Assembly: GCA_017461345.1 (NCBI GenBank) | Contig: JAFTYP010000021.1 | Span: 1 to 64,000, forward strand | Reading direction: 5' to 3' | Length of the DNA: 64,000 nucleotides | Origin: Bacteroidaceae bacterium | Lineage (GTDB): Bacteria > Bacteroidota > Bacteroidia > Bacteroidales > Bacteroidaceae | In this document: piece by piece, positions 54,082 through 63,216 of the stretch | Layout of the letters: the number at the start of each line of letters is the position of its first letter | How positions within the stretch are numbered: position 1 is the stretch's first letter | Translations under genes and position numbers: made by a program | The notes under the pieces: model-generated | Told to the model about the DNA's origin: nothing | Databases searched by the model: none | The model's input: only the letters and a program-made list of their open reading frames with translations

Positions 54082-55746
54082 CTACCAGCAACTCTCGACG
54101 GCATCGAGCCGAATGTCGGTAACATTAATGTCCGAGCCCCAGAATTCAAAGCCTTTGGGTATTGTATTCTGGGCTGCTCCTATTGCCCTCCTGCGCTCCA
54201 TGGAATAACTGTACAAACCGTCGTCTATGAAAACCTCTATCGAGGTGCGGTCGATATAAATATCCATCGTAAGCGAAAGGCTTGTAGGGTCTTGAGGAGA
54301 ATAGAACTGCCCATTCAAAGTGTTCCTGTTGAGGTCGTAGTCAACAAGTGTCTGGCCATCGAACTTCAGGCCTGCACTTGTGGCATAAGTGAGGTTTAGT
54401 GTTGCACGAAGATGCAAGCAGTTAGCCCCCTCCCCGCTCCCCCTTTGGGGGAGTGCCTTGTTCAGAGCGACATTGGCCTCCTGGCTGCTCAAGGCGTCCT
54501 TGCTGGAACACAATGGGCTTAACAACGAAGCGACCTCTGCAATAGGCTTGCTCACAAGGCGAACACCATCTTTCGTAGAGCGCAATGTCAACTCCGTCGG
54601 CAGCAACATCTGCCCTCTGAATGGCATACCACGATGGTCGATGTTGGCCCACCCAATCTGTATTCTTCGCCCATCTGGCACATTATTGAACGTCTGAGCG
54701 GCATATATGGCACCCGACGAGAAACGGTGTTTCCCACTTTCCGGCGTAAAGACCTTCCCGTCGAAACGGCCTATCATATACGTATTGCTTGCGCCATACA
54801 TCACCCATCGGACATCCTTCGTGTTGCCATCTACGGGCAAAGGGAACAAGTCGGGACATTCCCAGAAACCATTAACATGGCTCCGATAGGTCCAGTCCTT
54901 CAGATTGTCGGACGTGTAGATGCTGTGTCCGTTTCGTTCATTCAAGACGAGAACCCAATGACCTCCTGGTTCATACCAAAAAACACGTGGGTCTCTCGTG
55001 TCACGTGACTGCCACCTGTCGTGCGAATCAATAACCGGATTACCTTCATACTTGTGCAGTGTCATACCGCCATCGAGGCTGTAAGCAATGCATTGCACCT
55101 CCTTCTCGCTTCGATCGGCAGTATAGGCATAGACAAGAGGCGGGTTCTTCTTCGTGCCGAAGCCCGAAGTGTTGTCCTTATCAAAAACGGCCGAACCACT
55201 GAACATCGTGCCGAGAGTGTCGGGGAAAAGCACTGGAGGCTGCTCCGTCCAGTGCAAAAGATCCGGACTTGTGGCATGACCCCATGTCATATTCCCCCAT
55301 TCTCGCTCGAAGGGATTATGCTGATAATAAAGATGATACTGTCCGTTGTGCCATATACAACCATTCGGGTCGTTAATCCAGCCACGTCGTGTTGAGAAAT
55401 GAAACTGAGGGCGATTCCTTTCGCGATATATCGAAGCAACGTCGCGAATAGTATCTGCCTGATAAACCTGCATGAGCGCATCCTCCGGTCCGTCAAAGGT
55501 AATGGTCAACGTCTTACCCTCATAAGCAGAGATGTCCTTGAATACCCAATACTCCGGATTTGCCGAAAGACGGGCAACCACACTAAGGTCATCCACGCCC
55601 TTTGCCTTAAACGTAAGCCGATAACGTTCAACCTCGTGCGAAACGGGCAAGTTCAAGTACCGGCACTTTACTTTCATACTCAACTCTGCTGCTTGCGCAA
55701 AGCACAAAGCAAAGAATGTCGCAATGACACACAAACTACGTTTCAT
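54082..55746 (-). CDS. GH32 fructan hydrolase (levanase/inulinase type)
   Basis: Exported beta-fructosidase. From MKRSLCVIATFFALC at 55746 it has 554 residues: signal peptide to about 21, an N-terminal beta domain, then the GH32 propeller with WINDPNG (nucleophile Asp), FSGSAVF, RDTRDPRVFW (RDP) and ECPDLF (acid/base Glu), and a C-terminal beta sandwich (IDRTSIEVFIDDG). The start overlaps the NhaC stop; the frame opens 61 codons earlier inside nhaC and is rejected. A repeat-derived insertion lies in the loop between the catalytic and C-terminal domains. Third gene of a POT-NhaC-GH32 unit. Confidence 0.9.
   Translation of the reverse strand: MKRSLCVIATFFALCFAQAAELSMKVKCRYLNLPVSHEVERYRLTFKAKGVDDLSVVARLSANPEYWVFKDISAYEGKTLTITFDGPEDALMQVYQADTIRDVASIYRERNRPQFHFSTRRGWINDPNGCIWHNGQYHLYYQHNPFEREWGNMTWGHATSPDLLHWTEQPPVLFPDTLGTMFSGSAVFDKDNTSGFGTKKNPPLVYAYTADRSEKEVQCIAYSLDGGMTLHKYEGNPVIDSHDRWQSRDTRDPRVFWYEPGGHWVLVLNERNGHSIYTSDNLKDWTYRSHVNGFWECPDLFPLPVDGNTKDVRWVMYGASNTYMIGRFDGKVFTPESGKHRFSSGAIYAAQTFNNVPDGRRIQIGWANIDHRGMPFRGQMLLPTELTLRSTKDGVRLVSKPIAEVASLLSPLCSSKDALSSQEANVALNKALPQRGSGEGANCLHLRATLNLTYATSAGLKFDGQTLVDYDLNRNTLNGQFYSPQDPTSLSLTMDIYIDRTSIEVFIDDGLYSYSMERRRAIGAAQNTIPKGFEFWGSDINVTDIRLDAVESCW
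54424..54460 (-). repeat. G/C-rich palindromic element inside the GH32 gene (copy)
   Basis: AGCCCCCTCCCC then CCCTTTGGGGG on the plus strand, same family as 790-825. It is in frame with the GH32 gene and encodes ALPQRGSGEGAN, in the same orientation and frame as the two nudC copies. Confidence 0.72.
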
Positions 55747-57173
55747 CATTCGGAAAAGTTTTTCTTTGGCAAAAATGCCGACATCAGAATCGTCACTATT
55801 GGACTTAAATAACAGAAAAAGCAATAAGGCGCATAAACCAATGTGCTGACGCCAAGCACACTCGCCTGCGTCATACCACAAGTATTCCAAGGAATAAGCA
55901 CAGACGTAACCGTTGCACTGTCCTCGCAAGTACGGCTGAGCAAACGCGACTCATATCCGTTCTTCTTGTAAGTATCACCAAACATCGTTGCAGTCAAGAT
56001 GATACTCAAATACTGGTCTGCACTGACAATGTTGAGAAACATACCCGAAAAGGCAGTGCTCGCAACAAGAGAAATTGTACCTCTAACCAGCCGAAGTAAT
56101 GCCTGCATAATGCTTTCGAGCATCCTGGTCGCCGTCATCGCAGCCCCAAAAGCCATTGCGCAAAGAATAATCCAAATGGTATTTAGCATCCCCGCCATTC
56201 CCCTTGTGGCAACAAGATTGTTAAGTTCTGCCATTCCTGTATCGAGGTCGGTACTGCCATAAACAATGATAAAAGCACCACGAATACGTTGGGCAATGCC
56301 CTCATGAACCGTTCCTGCCACCTGGTCAAGCAAGTGCGTCTGGCACCAGACAGCCGCCACGACACCTAACAATGTTGCCAGAAAAAGCACAACCATCGAC
56401 GGCAAACGCATCAAGATAAGCACAAATGTCAATGCCGGAACAAGGATAAGCCAAGGAGAGATAAAGAATGTTTGCTGCAAGCCATGTTGAACCGTTGCAA
56501 CATGAGACGTGACTGTCTCGCCTTGCCCAAGTCCTACAAATGTATAGATTGCCAAAGTTATGAGAAACGTCGGCACCGTAGTATATAGCATATAACGGAT
56601 ATGCGTAAACAAAGGTGTGCCGACTGTACTGGAAGCAAGAACGGTTGTATCGCTCATCGGCGACATTTTATCACCGAAATATGCACCGCTGATGACTGCT
56701 CCTGCAATCCAGGCCTCCGAGAACCCTAATGCCTTACCAATTCCCATCAATGCAACGCCAATGGTTGCAATCGTTGTCCAGGAGGAACCGGTCAGCACAC
56801 TGACAAGAGAACAAATGAGGCATGCGGAGACAAGAAACCATTTCGGACTCATTATCTCCATACCATAATAAATGATAGTAGGCACTACCCCACTCACCAT
56901 CCATGCACCGCCAAGTGCACCAATGAGCAGTAAGATAATAATCGCAGAACTGACTCCTCCAACTTTATCGCTTACTGCTTGTTCGAAATCCTTCCAAGTG
57001 ATGAGACGCCGAGCGATGCCAATGCAGACACAGGATGCTGTTGCAACAAGCAATGCCAGTTGCGAAGCGCCCGACAACGTCTCATCTCCAAAGATGCTGA
57101 CAACACAAGCAATGAGTGCCACCAGCAACGCCAGTGGCACACATGAGAGCCAAAGAGGAGGAAGCCGCTTCAC
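55746..57173 (-). CDS. Na+/H+ antiporter NhaC family
   Basis: A 475-residue inner-membrane antiporter, about 11-12 segments. Family marks: LLLIGALGGAWMVSGVVPTI near 80-100, TGSSWTTIATIGVAL near 126, GAYFGDKMSPMSDTTVLASS near 160-180, and FGAAMTATRMLE. NhaC proteins exchange Na+ for H+ (some exchange malate/lactate in the same fold). It starts directly after the POT gene (1 base apart) and its stop overlaps the GH32 start. Confidence 0.88.
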   Translation of the reverse strand: MKRLPPLWLSCVPLALLVALIACVVSIFGDETLSGASQLALLVATASCVCIGIARRLITWKDFEQAVSDKVGGVSSAIIILLLIGALGGAWMVSGVVPTIIYYGMEIMSPKWFLVSACLICSLVSVLTGSSWTTIATIGVALMGIGKALGFSEAWIAGAVISGAYFGDKMSPMSDTTVLASSTVGTPLFTHIRYMLYTTVPTFLITLAIYTFVGLGQGETVTSHVATVQHGLQQTFFISPWLILVPALTFVLILMRLPSMVVLFLATLLGVVAAVWCQTHLLDQVAGTVHEGIAQRIRGAFIIVYGSTDLDTGMAELNNLVATRGMAGMLNTIWIILCAMAFGAAMTATRMLESIMQALLRLVRGTISLVASTAFSGMFLNIVSADQYLSIILTATMFGDTYKKNGYESRLLSRTCEDSATVTSVLIPWNTCGMTQASVLGVSTLVYAPYCFFCYLSPIVTILMSAFLPKKNFSE

Positions 57174-58679
57174 CTAAGCAACCTTATTGAGTTTCTTGAT
57201 GATAGAGAAAATGAAGAGTGCTGCAAGCAAGCAAATGCCCATCAATGTTGCCCACACAATCCAAAGCGGCATGTCCCACATATGTCCGGGAATACTAACA
57301 AGTTTGTTGCCCAGCGCTGTTGCCACAAACCAACCACCCATCATCATGCCCTTATACTTTGGAGGAGCAACCTTCGTAACAAACGAAATACCTATGGGAG
57401 AAAGAAGCAACTCAGCAAAAGTCAGGATAAGATAAGTGCTGATAAGGAGATTAGGATTAAAGTCGTACACATGATTGGGGTGATCTGTTGCAGGCAAGCC
57501 AAAACTGCAAACCATCATAAGTACATAGGCACTGGCTGCCACAAGCATGCCCAAACCAATCTTAACCGGCGCTTTGGGTTCTTTCCCTTTCTTACCCAGC
57601 CAACTGAAGAGGGCAATGCTGATTGGGGTCAATGCAACAACGAAACATGGATTGAATTGTTGGAAGATAGGAGCATCAACCGTTACCACCTCACCTGATG
57701 TCTTAACATAATTATATCCTAAAATTGCGGCAGGAATGAGAACAAGCAGAGCATTTACCATTTTGCCTTTTGAACTTCCTCCGCTAAACAAACCACAGAT
57801 GCCATACACGATAAAGATGCACCAAATGAGGTTCATCACATTGAAAGTCATGCCGGTAATGCCCGTTGCAGAGCGTGCGGTAAACTCATCGGCAAACCAT
57901 GTCAGTGTCAAACCGTTCTGATGGAACGCCATCCAAAAGAAGATAACGACAGCAAACACCAGGCACAGGCAAACGATGCGCTCGCGTGTTTCTGCCGGAG
58001 ACATGTCTTCAACTTTCTCTTCCGCAGCCGAAACTTTGTCCTTCTTTACCGTCAGCACTTGCTTATATGTGCTTCTGCCCAAGAAATAAATAAGGATAGA
58101 GGCGATGACCGACACGCATGCAACAGCAAAAGCGAAGTGATAAGAATCTGCTTTGCTATAGCCGAGCGAAGTTTGTGCCCAGTTCATAATGCCAATGGCT
58201 GCTGTTGGAGCGAACAAGGCACCAACATTGATTGCCATATAGAAAAGTGAAAAACCGGAATCACGCTTATCGGCAAATTCCGGAGCATTATACAGATCGC
58301 CCACCATGACCTGCAAGTTGCCCTTAAAGAGACCTGTGCCAAGGCTGACGAGCAACAATGCTGCTCCCATAGCAGCGATGGCTATTGTACCATTACCCAG
58401 AGGAACAGAGAGCAACAAATAGCCAAGGAACATAATCATGATGCCGATGACGACCATCTTACTATAGCCCCAACGGTCGGCTGCCATGCCTCCGACAAGG
58501 GGTAAGAAATAAACTGCGGTTAAAAACCATGTGTAAATCTCGCTTGCTGTACCAGCATCAAATCCGAAATTCTCGCCAAGAAACAGTGCAAAAACAGCAA
58601 GCATCGTGTAATATCCGAAGCGCTCACCTGTGTTGGCCAAAGCAAGAGTCCATAAACCTTTGGGTTGTCCTTCAAACAT
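57174..58679 (-). CDS. POT-family proton-coupled oligopeptide transporter
   Basis: A 501-residue MFS symporter of the PTR2/POT branch, about 14 membrane segments. The proton-site motif ANTGERFGYYTM is near 14-25 (E-x-x-E-R-F form N-T-G-E-R-F); then AVYFLPLVGGMAADRWGYSK and FSLFYMAINVGALFAPTAA near 148-166 are family signatures. It imports di- and tripeptides. First gene of POT-NhaC-GH32; the promoter is divergent from sulP, separated by a 7-bp tandem repeat. Confidence 0.9.
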   Translation of the reverse strand: MFEGQPKGLWTLALANTGERFGYYTMLAVFALFLGENFGFDAGTASEIYTWFLTAVYFLPLVGGMAADRWGYSKMVVIGIMIMFLGYLLLSVPLGNGTIAIAAMGAALLLVSLGTGLFKGNLQVMVGDLYNAPEFADKRDSGFSLFYMAINVGALFAPTAAIGIMNWAQTSLGYSKADSYHFAFAVACVSVIASILIYFLGRSTYKQVLTVKKDKVSAAEEKVEDMSPAETRERIVCLCLVFAVVIFFWMAFHQNGLTLTWFADEFTARSATGITGMTFNVMNLIWCIFIVYGICGLFSGGSSKGKMVNALLVLIPAAILGYNYVKTSGEVVTVDAPIFQQFNPCFVVALTPISIALFSWLGKKGKEPKAPVKIGLGMLVAASAYVLMMVCSFGLPATDHPNHVYDFNPNLLISTYLILTFAELLLSPIGISFVTKVAPPKYKGMMMGGWFVATALGNKLVSIPGHMWDMPLWIVWATLMGICLLAALFIFSIIKKLNKVA

Positions 58680-58711
58680 ATTTTAGTTGATTTAAGTTAA
58701 TATTTTGGCGA

Positions 58712-58719
58712 CAAAGTTA
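58712..58719 (-). promoter_or_regulatory. Promoter -7 box of the POT-NhaC-GH32 unit
   Basis: TAACTTTG on the minus strand, 33 bases before the POT start. Its -33 region falls in the repeat at 58728-58754. Confidence 0.62.
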
Positions 58720-58727
58720 TAAAAAAA

Positions 58728-58754
58728 TGTTCAATGTTCAATGTTCAATGTTCA
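58728..58754. repeat. Tandem 7-bp repeat in the POT/sulP divergent promoter
   Basis: TGTTCAA three times plus a partial TGTTCA. The -33 positions of both divergent promoters, 19 bases beyond each -7 box, fall inside it (about 58739-58743). Confidence 0.82.
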
Positions 58755-58762
58755 TTTTGTTG

Positions 58763-58770
58763 TACTTTTG
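58763..58770 (+). promoter_or_regulatory. Promoter -7 box of sulP
   Basis: TACTTTTG, 20 bases before the start codon at 58790. It lies downstream of the in-frame ATG at 58727, which is therefore rejected as start. Confidence 0.62.
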
Positions 58771-58789
58771 CAACATAAAAGAAAAAGAC

Positions 58790-60523
58790 ATGAAAGGAAT
58801 GACTCCAAGAATCATCAGTTGTTTGAGAAATTACAATGAGGGATTATTCATGAAAGACCTGATGGCAGGCATTATTGTGGGCATTGTTGCCTTACCATTA
58901 GCCATTGCCTTCGGTATTGCCAGCGGTGTAACTCCCGAGAAGGGTATCATTACTGCCATCGTGGCGGGCTTCCTCATCTCATTGCTTGGAGGCAGTAAAG
59001 TACAGATTGGAGGTCCTACTGGTGCCTTCATTGTCATCATCTATGGTATTGTCAACAACCCTGAATATGGTTTGCAGGGCCTGCTCATTGCCACTATTTT
59101 GGCAGGTGTCATCCTCATTGCTCTTGGCGCTTTCCGTCTGGGTGTTATTATTAAGTTCATTCCCTATCCTATTATCATAGGTTTCACGGCAGGTATTGCT
59201 TTGACCATCTTCACGACACAAATCAGCGATATTCTTGGTTTGACGCAAACTGCGATAAGCAACACCGGTGAAGTAATACGTATTCCTTTGAAGACTCCCG
59301 GTGATTTTATCGGGAAATGGATTTGCTATGCTCAGAACATAGGTACGTTCAACCTCTGGAACTTCATTGTTGCTATCGGTTCTTTGCTGATTATTATTTT
59401 CCTGCCTAAGGCGTTGAAAAGGGTTCCTGGCCTCAACAAGATTCCCGGTTCGCTTTATGGCATCCTGCTCGGAACCGTTGCTGTCATCATCATGAAGCAC
59501 TTTGGCATTGAGGGTATCGACACGATTGGCGACCGTTTCCAGATTCAGGCTCAACTGCCGGAGATGGTTGTTCCGAGCATTACCTTTGAACTTATCCAGA
59601 AACTTATGCCGGTTGCCTTCACCATTGCCATTCTCGGGGCCATCGAGAGCCTGCTTTCTGCGGCAGTTGCCGATGGTGTTATCAGCGACAAGCACGACTC
59701 GAACATGGAACTCATTGCACAGGGTGTGGCAAACATGGTAACGCCACTCTTTGGCGGCATTCCTGCCACGGGTGCTATTGCCCGCACGATGACGAATATC
59801 AACAACGGTGGTCGCACGCCTGTGGCCGGCATCATCCACGCCATCGTACTGCTTGCCATTCTGCTTCTGCTGATGCCCTATGCCGAATATATCCCCATGG
59901 CGTCGCTTGCTGCCGTATTGGTCATTGTGGCCTACAACATGAGCGGTTGGCGAACCGTTAAGGGTTTGTTCAAGAATCCGAAGAGCGATGTCATCGTTCT
60001 TGGCGTGACGTTCTTCCTGACTGTTGTCTTCGACCTCACCATCGCCATCGAGGTCGGCCTCATCCTTGCCTGCGCACTCTTCATGAAGCGCATCATGGAG
60101 ACAACTGAAATCTCGGTAATCAAGGACGAGATTGACTTGGGCGACGCTTCGGACATTTCTGTGAACGAGGAGCATTTGACGATACCCCAGGGCTGCACAG
60201 TTTATGAGATTAACGGCCCATTCTTCTTTGGTGTTGCCAACAAGTTTGACGACCTTATGGCAAACAGCGGTCGTGAACGTCCGAAAGTGCGCATCATCCG
60301 GATGAGGAAAGTGCCCTTCATCGACTCTACAGGCATACATAATCTGCAGACACTCATCGAGATGAATCACGCTGAAGGCATCCACGTCATTCTTTCCGGT
60401 GTTAACAAGAAGGTACACAGCCAGCTCCTGAAAGCCCGATTCTACGACCTCATGGAGAGCGACCACATTTGCGACCACATCGATGTCGCTCTCGCCAAGG
60501 CCCGCAAGATTCTGGAGAAATAA
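58790..60523 (+). CDS. SulP-family anion transporter with STAS domain
   Basis: A 577-residue inner-membrane anion carrier (SLC26/SulP). Membrane domain about 20-415 with GIVVGIVALPLAIAFGIASG near 28, SKVQIGGPTGAFIVIIY (the family motif), AIESLLSAAVADG, and GGIPATGAIARTMTNINNGG. A C-terminal STAS domain about 440-565 contains FIDSTGIHNLQTLIE with the regulatory Ser region. Bicarbonate or sulfate is the typical substrate; no partner carbonic anhydrase lies beside it. Divergent from the POT transporter. Confidence 0.92.
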   Translation: MKGMTPRIISCLRNYNEGLFMKDLMAGIIVGIVALPLAIAFGIASGVTPEKGIITAIVAGFLISLLGGSKVQIGGPTGAFIVIIYGIVNNPEYGLQGLLIATILAGVILIALGAFRLGVIIKFIPYPIIIGFTAGIALTIFTTQISDILGLTQTAISNTGEVIRIPLKTPGDFIGKWICYAQNIGTFNLWNFIVAIGSLLIIIFLPKALKRVPGLNKIPGSLYGILLGTVAVIIMKHFGIEGIDTIGDRFQIQAQLPEMVVPSITFELIQKLMPVAFTIAILGAIESLLSAAVADGVISDKHDSNMELIAQGVANMVTPLFGGIPATGAIARTMTNINNGGRTPVAGIIHAIVLLAILLLLMPYAEYIPMASLAAVLVIVAYNMSGWRTVKGLFKNPKSDVIVLGVTFFLTVVFDLTIAIEVGLILACALFMKRIMETTEISVIKDEIDLGDASDISVNEEHLTIPQGCTVYEINGPFFFGVANKFDDLMANSGRERPKVRIIRMRKVPFIDSTGIHNLQTLIEMNHAEGIHVILSGVNKKVHSQLLKARFYDLMESDHICDHIDVALAKARKILEK

Positions 60524-60552
60524 TCTCTCCCCATTGTTATCATAAAAAATAG

Positions 60553-60618
60553 GTTAACCTTTCCGCAAAGAATGGTTAACCTTTCGGGGCAATTAGGTTA
60601 ACCTATTTGGCAAACTTA
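60553..60618. repeat. 22-bp periodic array J (GTTAACC type)
   Basis: Units start at 60553, 60575 and 60597, exactly 22 apart, each with GTTAACCT. The last unit continues into AAACTTAACGTGCC, which belongs to the TTAAGTT type, so one array joins both sequence types. It lies 30 bases after the sulP stop. Confidence 0.82.
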
Positions 60619-60729
60619 ACGTGCCATGTTTTGGAGCATCCCTGCATGGAAATTCTCTCGCTCTACATTATTTTTCATATCTTCGAGAAAAATAGTTGTC
60701 CTTCTCCTATTCACGTGTTTTTATTTCGC

Positions 60730-60737
60730 TATATTTG
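60730..60737 (+). promoter_or_regulatory. Promoter -7 box of the superoxide dismutase gene
   Basis: TATATTTG, 34 bases before the ATG at 60771. AGGAG at 60761-60765 supports that start. Confidence 0.65.
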
Positions 60738-60770
60738 CAGAGCCAAAACCACATAAAGAAAGGAGAAATT

Positions 60771-61364
60771 ATGAAGACCTATGAATTGATGGCACTGCCC
60801 TACGAGGCAAATGCTCTGGAGCCTGCAATCAGCCACAACACTATCAGTTTCCATCACGGCAAACATTTGGCGGCCTATGTCAACAACCTTAACGGCCTTC
60901 TTCCCGACAGCGGTTTTGAGAACGCAACGCTTGAAGAAATCGTATGCAAAGCAAGTGGCGGCCTGCAAAACAATGCCGGCCAAATCCTAAACCACGAACT
61001 TTACTTCTCACAGTTCACCGGTAACCCCACGCAAACAAAGCCTGCAAACGCCTTGGGCGAAGCCATCGAACGCGACTTCGGTTCCTTTGAAGCCTTCAAG
61101 GACGAGTTCCAAAAGAAAGGAGCCACACTCTTCGGCAGCGGATGGGTATGGCTTTCTGCCGACAACGACGGCAAACTCGTCATCACACAAGAGGCAAACG
61201 CAGCAAACCCCATACAGAAAGGTCTCACTCCCCTACTGACATTCGACGTCTGGGAACATGCCTACTACCTCGACTTCCAAAACCGACGCCCCGACCATCT
61301 TGCAGCACTGTGGCAAATCATCGACTGGAACACCATCGAAAAAAGATACCAGCAAACCACATAA
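60771..61364 (+). CDS. Superoxide dismutase (Fe/Mn family)
   Basis: Removes superoxide in the cytoplasm. From the start at 60771 it has 197 residues with the family order: N-terminal helical hairpin with FHHGKHLAAYVNNL (metal His near 26-30), NHELYFSQF (second His), then GSGWVWLSADNDGK, and C-terminal DVWEHAYYLDFQNRRPDHL carrying the Asp and His ligands. Metal preference (Fe, Mn or both, as in some Bacteroidales) cannot be told from the sequence by eye. The longer frame from 60696 runs through the promoter and is rejected. Confidence 0.95.
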   Translation: MKTYELMALPYEANALEPAISHNTISFHHGKHLAAYVNNLNGLLPDSGFENATLEEIVCKASGGLQNNAGQILNHELYFSQFTGNPTQTKPANALGEAIERDFGSFEAFKDEFQKKGATLFGSGWVWLSADNDGKLVITQEANAANPIQKGLTPLLTFDVWEHAYYLDFQNRRPDHLAALWQIIDWNTIEKRYQQTT

Positions 61365-61373
61365 CACTCAGGC

Positions 61374-61880
61374 ATGAGAGAGGTTCAAGTCTATCATTCC
61401 GCATGGAGGATGCTTTGCCTCATCACAGCAAGCATCCTCCTTGTCTGCGGAGGCATCTTCATCATCCACATCCATAAAAGCATGCTCGGATGGATAGCCG
61501 GTTGGGTAAGCATCCTTTTCTTCGGCTTCTGCGCCATCGCAATGGCATACACGATACTGAAAGAAAGGCTAACATGCCAGTCCTTCCTGACGATTACCGA
61601 CAAATACCTCATCATTAACAGCCCGGAAACAAAGGCAATAAACCTTTCCGACGTGGAATCCTTCTCGCTAAAGAACATCTGCGATTCAAAATTCATTACC
61701 GTCCGCTACAAAAGTCATGTAAGAAGACAAGAAATAGAAAGAACCAACATCTTCAAGCACATTATGCGTTCTGCCGACACCTGCATAATAAAAGCCCAAG
61801 ACAGCATCAACGTCACAGGATTAGACACAAAGCCGGAGCACCTGCTAGAACTGCTGAATGAAAGACTACGGTCAATATAA
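61374..61880 (+). CDS. Small two-segment membrane protein (STM3941-like)
   Basis: A 168-residue protein with two N-terminal membrane segments (about 13-33 and 38-60) and a soluble C-terminal beta-rich domain (about 65-165) like a bacterial PH domain: FLTITDKYLIINSPETKAINLSDVESF, then KFITVRYKSH. This is the layout of the STM3941 family of unknown function. Starts nine bases after the SOD stop, so it is probably in its operon. Confidence 0.6.
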   Translation: MREVQVYHSAWRMLCLITASILLVCGGIFIIHIHKSMLGWIAGWVSILFFGFCAIAMAYTILKERLTCQSFLTITDKYLIINSPETKAINLSDVESFSLKNICDSKFITVRYKSHVRRQEIERTNIFKHIMRSADTCIIKAQDSINVTGLDTKPEHLLELLNERLRSI

Positions 61881-61923
61881 ACAACCCTTTGCGCAGAGCA
61901 TCAAAGAAACAAGCACATAAGTC

Positions 61924-63180
61924 ATGAACCTTCGAAAACTACTGATCCTTCTGCTGACCTTCACTGCAATCGCAGCACAAGCACAAGTCCAGGCAACCAC
62001 CGCCCTGCTCGGTTCGTGGTCAGGGAAACTCAAGGTCGGCTCTTCCGCACTTACATTAGTATTCCATCTCGAGCAAGCCGACGGATATACCATAGTCCGG
62101 ATGGACAGCCCGGACCAAAGCGCAAAAGGAATACCCGTGCTGAAAGAATATCTCAGCGACGACTCGTTGGCCGTAAAAGTAGAAGCCCTCGGCATTACAT
62201 ATTGTGCCCGACTCAAAGAAGGCAAACTCGATGGCACATTTTCGCAAATGGGTTTCTCCGCACCACTCGAGTTGACAAGAGGCGTCTCTCAAGTGAAACG
62301 TCCCCAAATGCCACAGCAACCATATCCCTATACAACAGAAGAAGTGACATTCCGAAACGAGAAAGATGGCGCAACACTTGCCGGAACACTCACCTGGCCT
62401 GTGGGGCACGACCCAAACAGCCACAAGAAACCTACCGTTGTCCTCCTTGTTACAGGCAGCGGGCAACAGAATCGTGACGAAGAAATATTCGAGCATAAAC
62501 CTTTTCTCGTTATTGCCGACTACCTGGCTCGGCAAGGTATTGCATCTCTTCGCTACGACGATCGTGCCACAGGGGCTTCCGTGGGCGGGAATGTTGTCAG
62601 TGCAACAACCGAAGATTTCTCTCGCGATGCAGCAGCAGGCCTCAAGTTTCTGCGAGACATGAAAGCATTCTCGAAAGTTGGTTTAATTGGACATAGCGAA
62701 GGAGGCACCATTGCTTTCATCCTTGGAGCAAAAGGTATGACAGACTTCATCGTGTCGATGGCAGGCCCGGGCGTCAAGGGTGATACGCTTTTAGTAGCGC
62801 AACAAAACCATGCTGCCGAGTTGATGGGAATAACAACCAAAACGACAACAGAGCAACTTCGTAAGAACGAACAACTTTTGAAGATTCCTTGGTACCGATG
62901 GTTTATTGATTATGATCCGTCTTCCGACATCAAATCTACTCGTTGCCCGGTCTTTGCCATTAACGGTGATCGTGATTGTCAGGTAATCTCCAAGCAGAAC
63001 CTCACGGCCATCGAGCAACTTCTTCCTCAGACAAAGAAGAATCGCGTCAAGGAATACCCAGGGCTCAATCATCTTTTCCAACACTGTTCTACAGGCAACA
63101 CGAACGAGTATCGCCAGATAGAAGAAACGATTTCCCCGGAAGTTTTAAGCGACATGGCCGAATGGATAAACGGGTTATAG
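61924..63180 (+). CDS. Exported alpha/beta hydrolase (serine esterase)
   Basis: A 418-residue exported protein (signal about 1-20, cut after AQAQ). An N-terminal beta domain (about 22-120) is followed by the hydrolase fold: GSGQQNRDEEIF (oxyanion region), catalytic Ser in LIGHSEGGTIAF near 258, Asp in INGDRDCQV near 348, His in YPGLNHLFQH near 380. Similar proteins are called esterases of the EstD type; natural substrate unknown. 43 bases after the small membrane protein gene. Confidence 0.87.
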   Translation: MNLRKLLILLLTFTAIAAQAQVQATTALLGSWSGKLKVGSSALTLVFHLEQADGYTIVRMDSPDQSAKGIPVLKEYLSDDSLAVKVEALGITYCARLKEGKLDGTFSQMGFSAPLELTRGVSQVKRPQMPQQPYPYTTEEVTFRNEKDGATLAGTLTWPVGHDPNSHKKPTVVLLVTGSGQQNRDEEIFEHKPFLVIADYLARQGIASLRYDDRATGASVGGNVVSATTEDFSRDAAAGLKFLRDMKAFSKVGLIGHSEGGTIAFILGAKGMTDFIVSMAGPGVKGDTLLVAQQNHAAELMGITTKTTTEQLRKNEQLLKIPWYRWFIDYDPSSDIKSTRCPVFAINGDRDCQVISKQNLTAIEQLLPQTKKNRVKEYPGLNHLFQHCSTGNTNEYRQIEETISPEVLSDMAEWINGL

Positions 63181-63216
63181 AAACTCCTCTGCTTCTTATG
63201 CCCCACTTTGCTTACC

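Noticed and set aside
55750..55929. Extended N-terminus of the GH32 protein
   Set aside because: Overlaps the NhaC gene in another frame; the start at 55746 gives a signal peptide.
41928..58679. A polysaccharide utilization locus
   Set aside because: Several carbohydrate-active genes are present, but there is no SusC/SusD pair, hybrid two-component system or ECF sigma/anti-sigma pair, and the genes are mostly single units on both strands.
58979..60478. 499-residue minus-strand open frame
   Set aside because: Antisense shadow of the SulP gene with skewed His/Asn/Arg composition.
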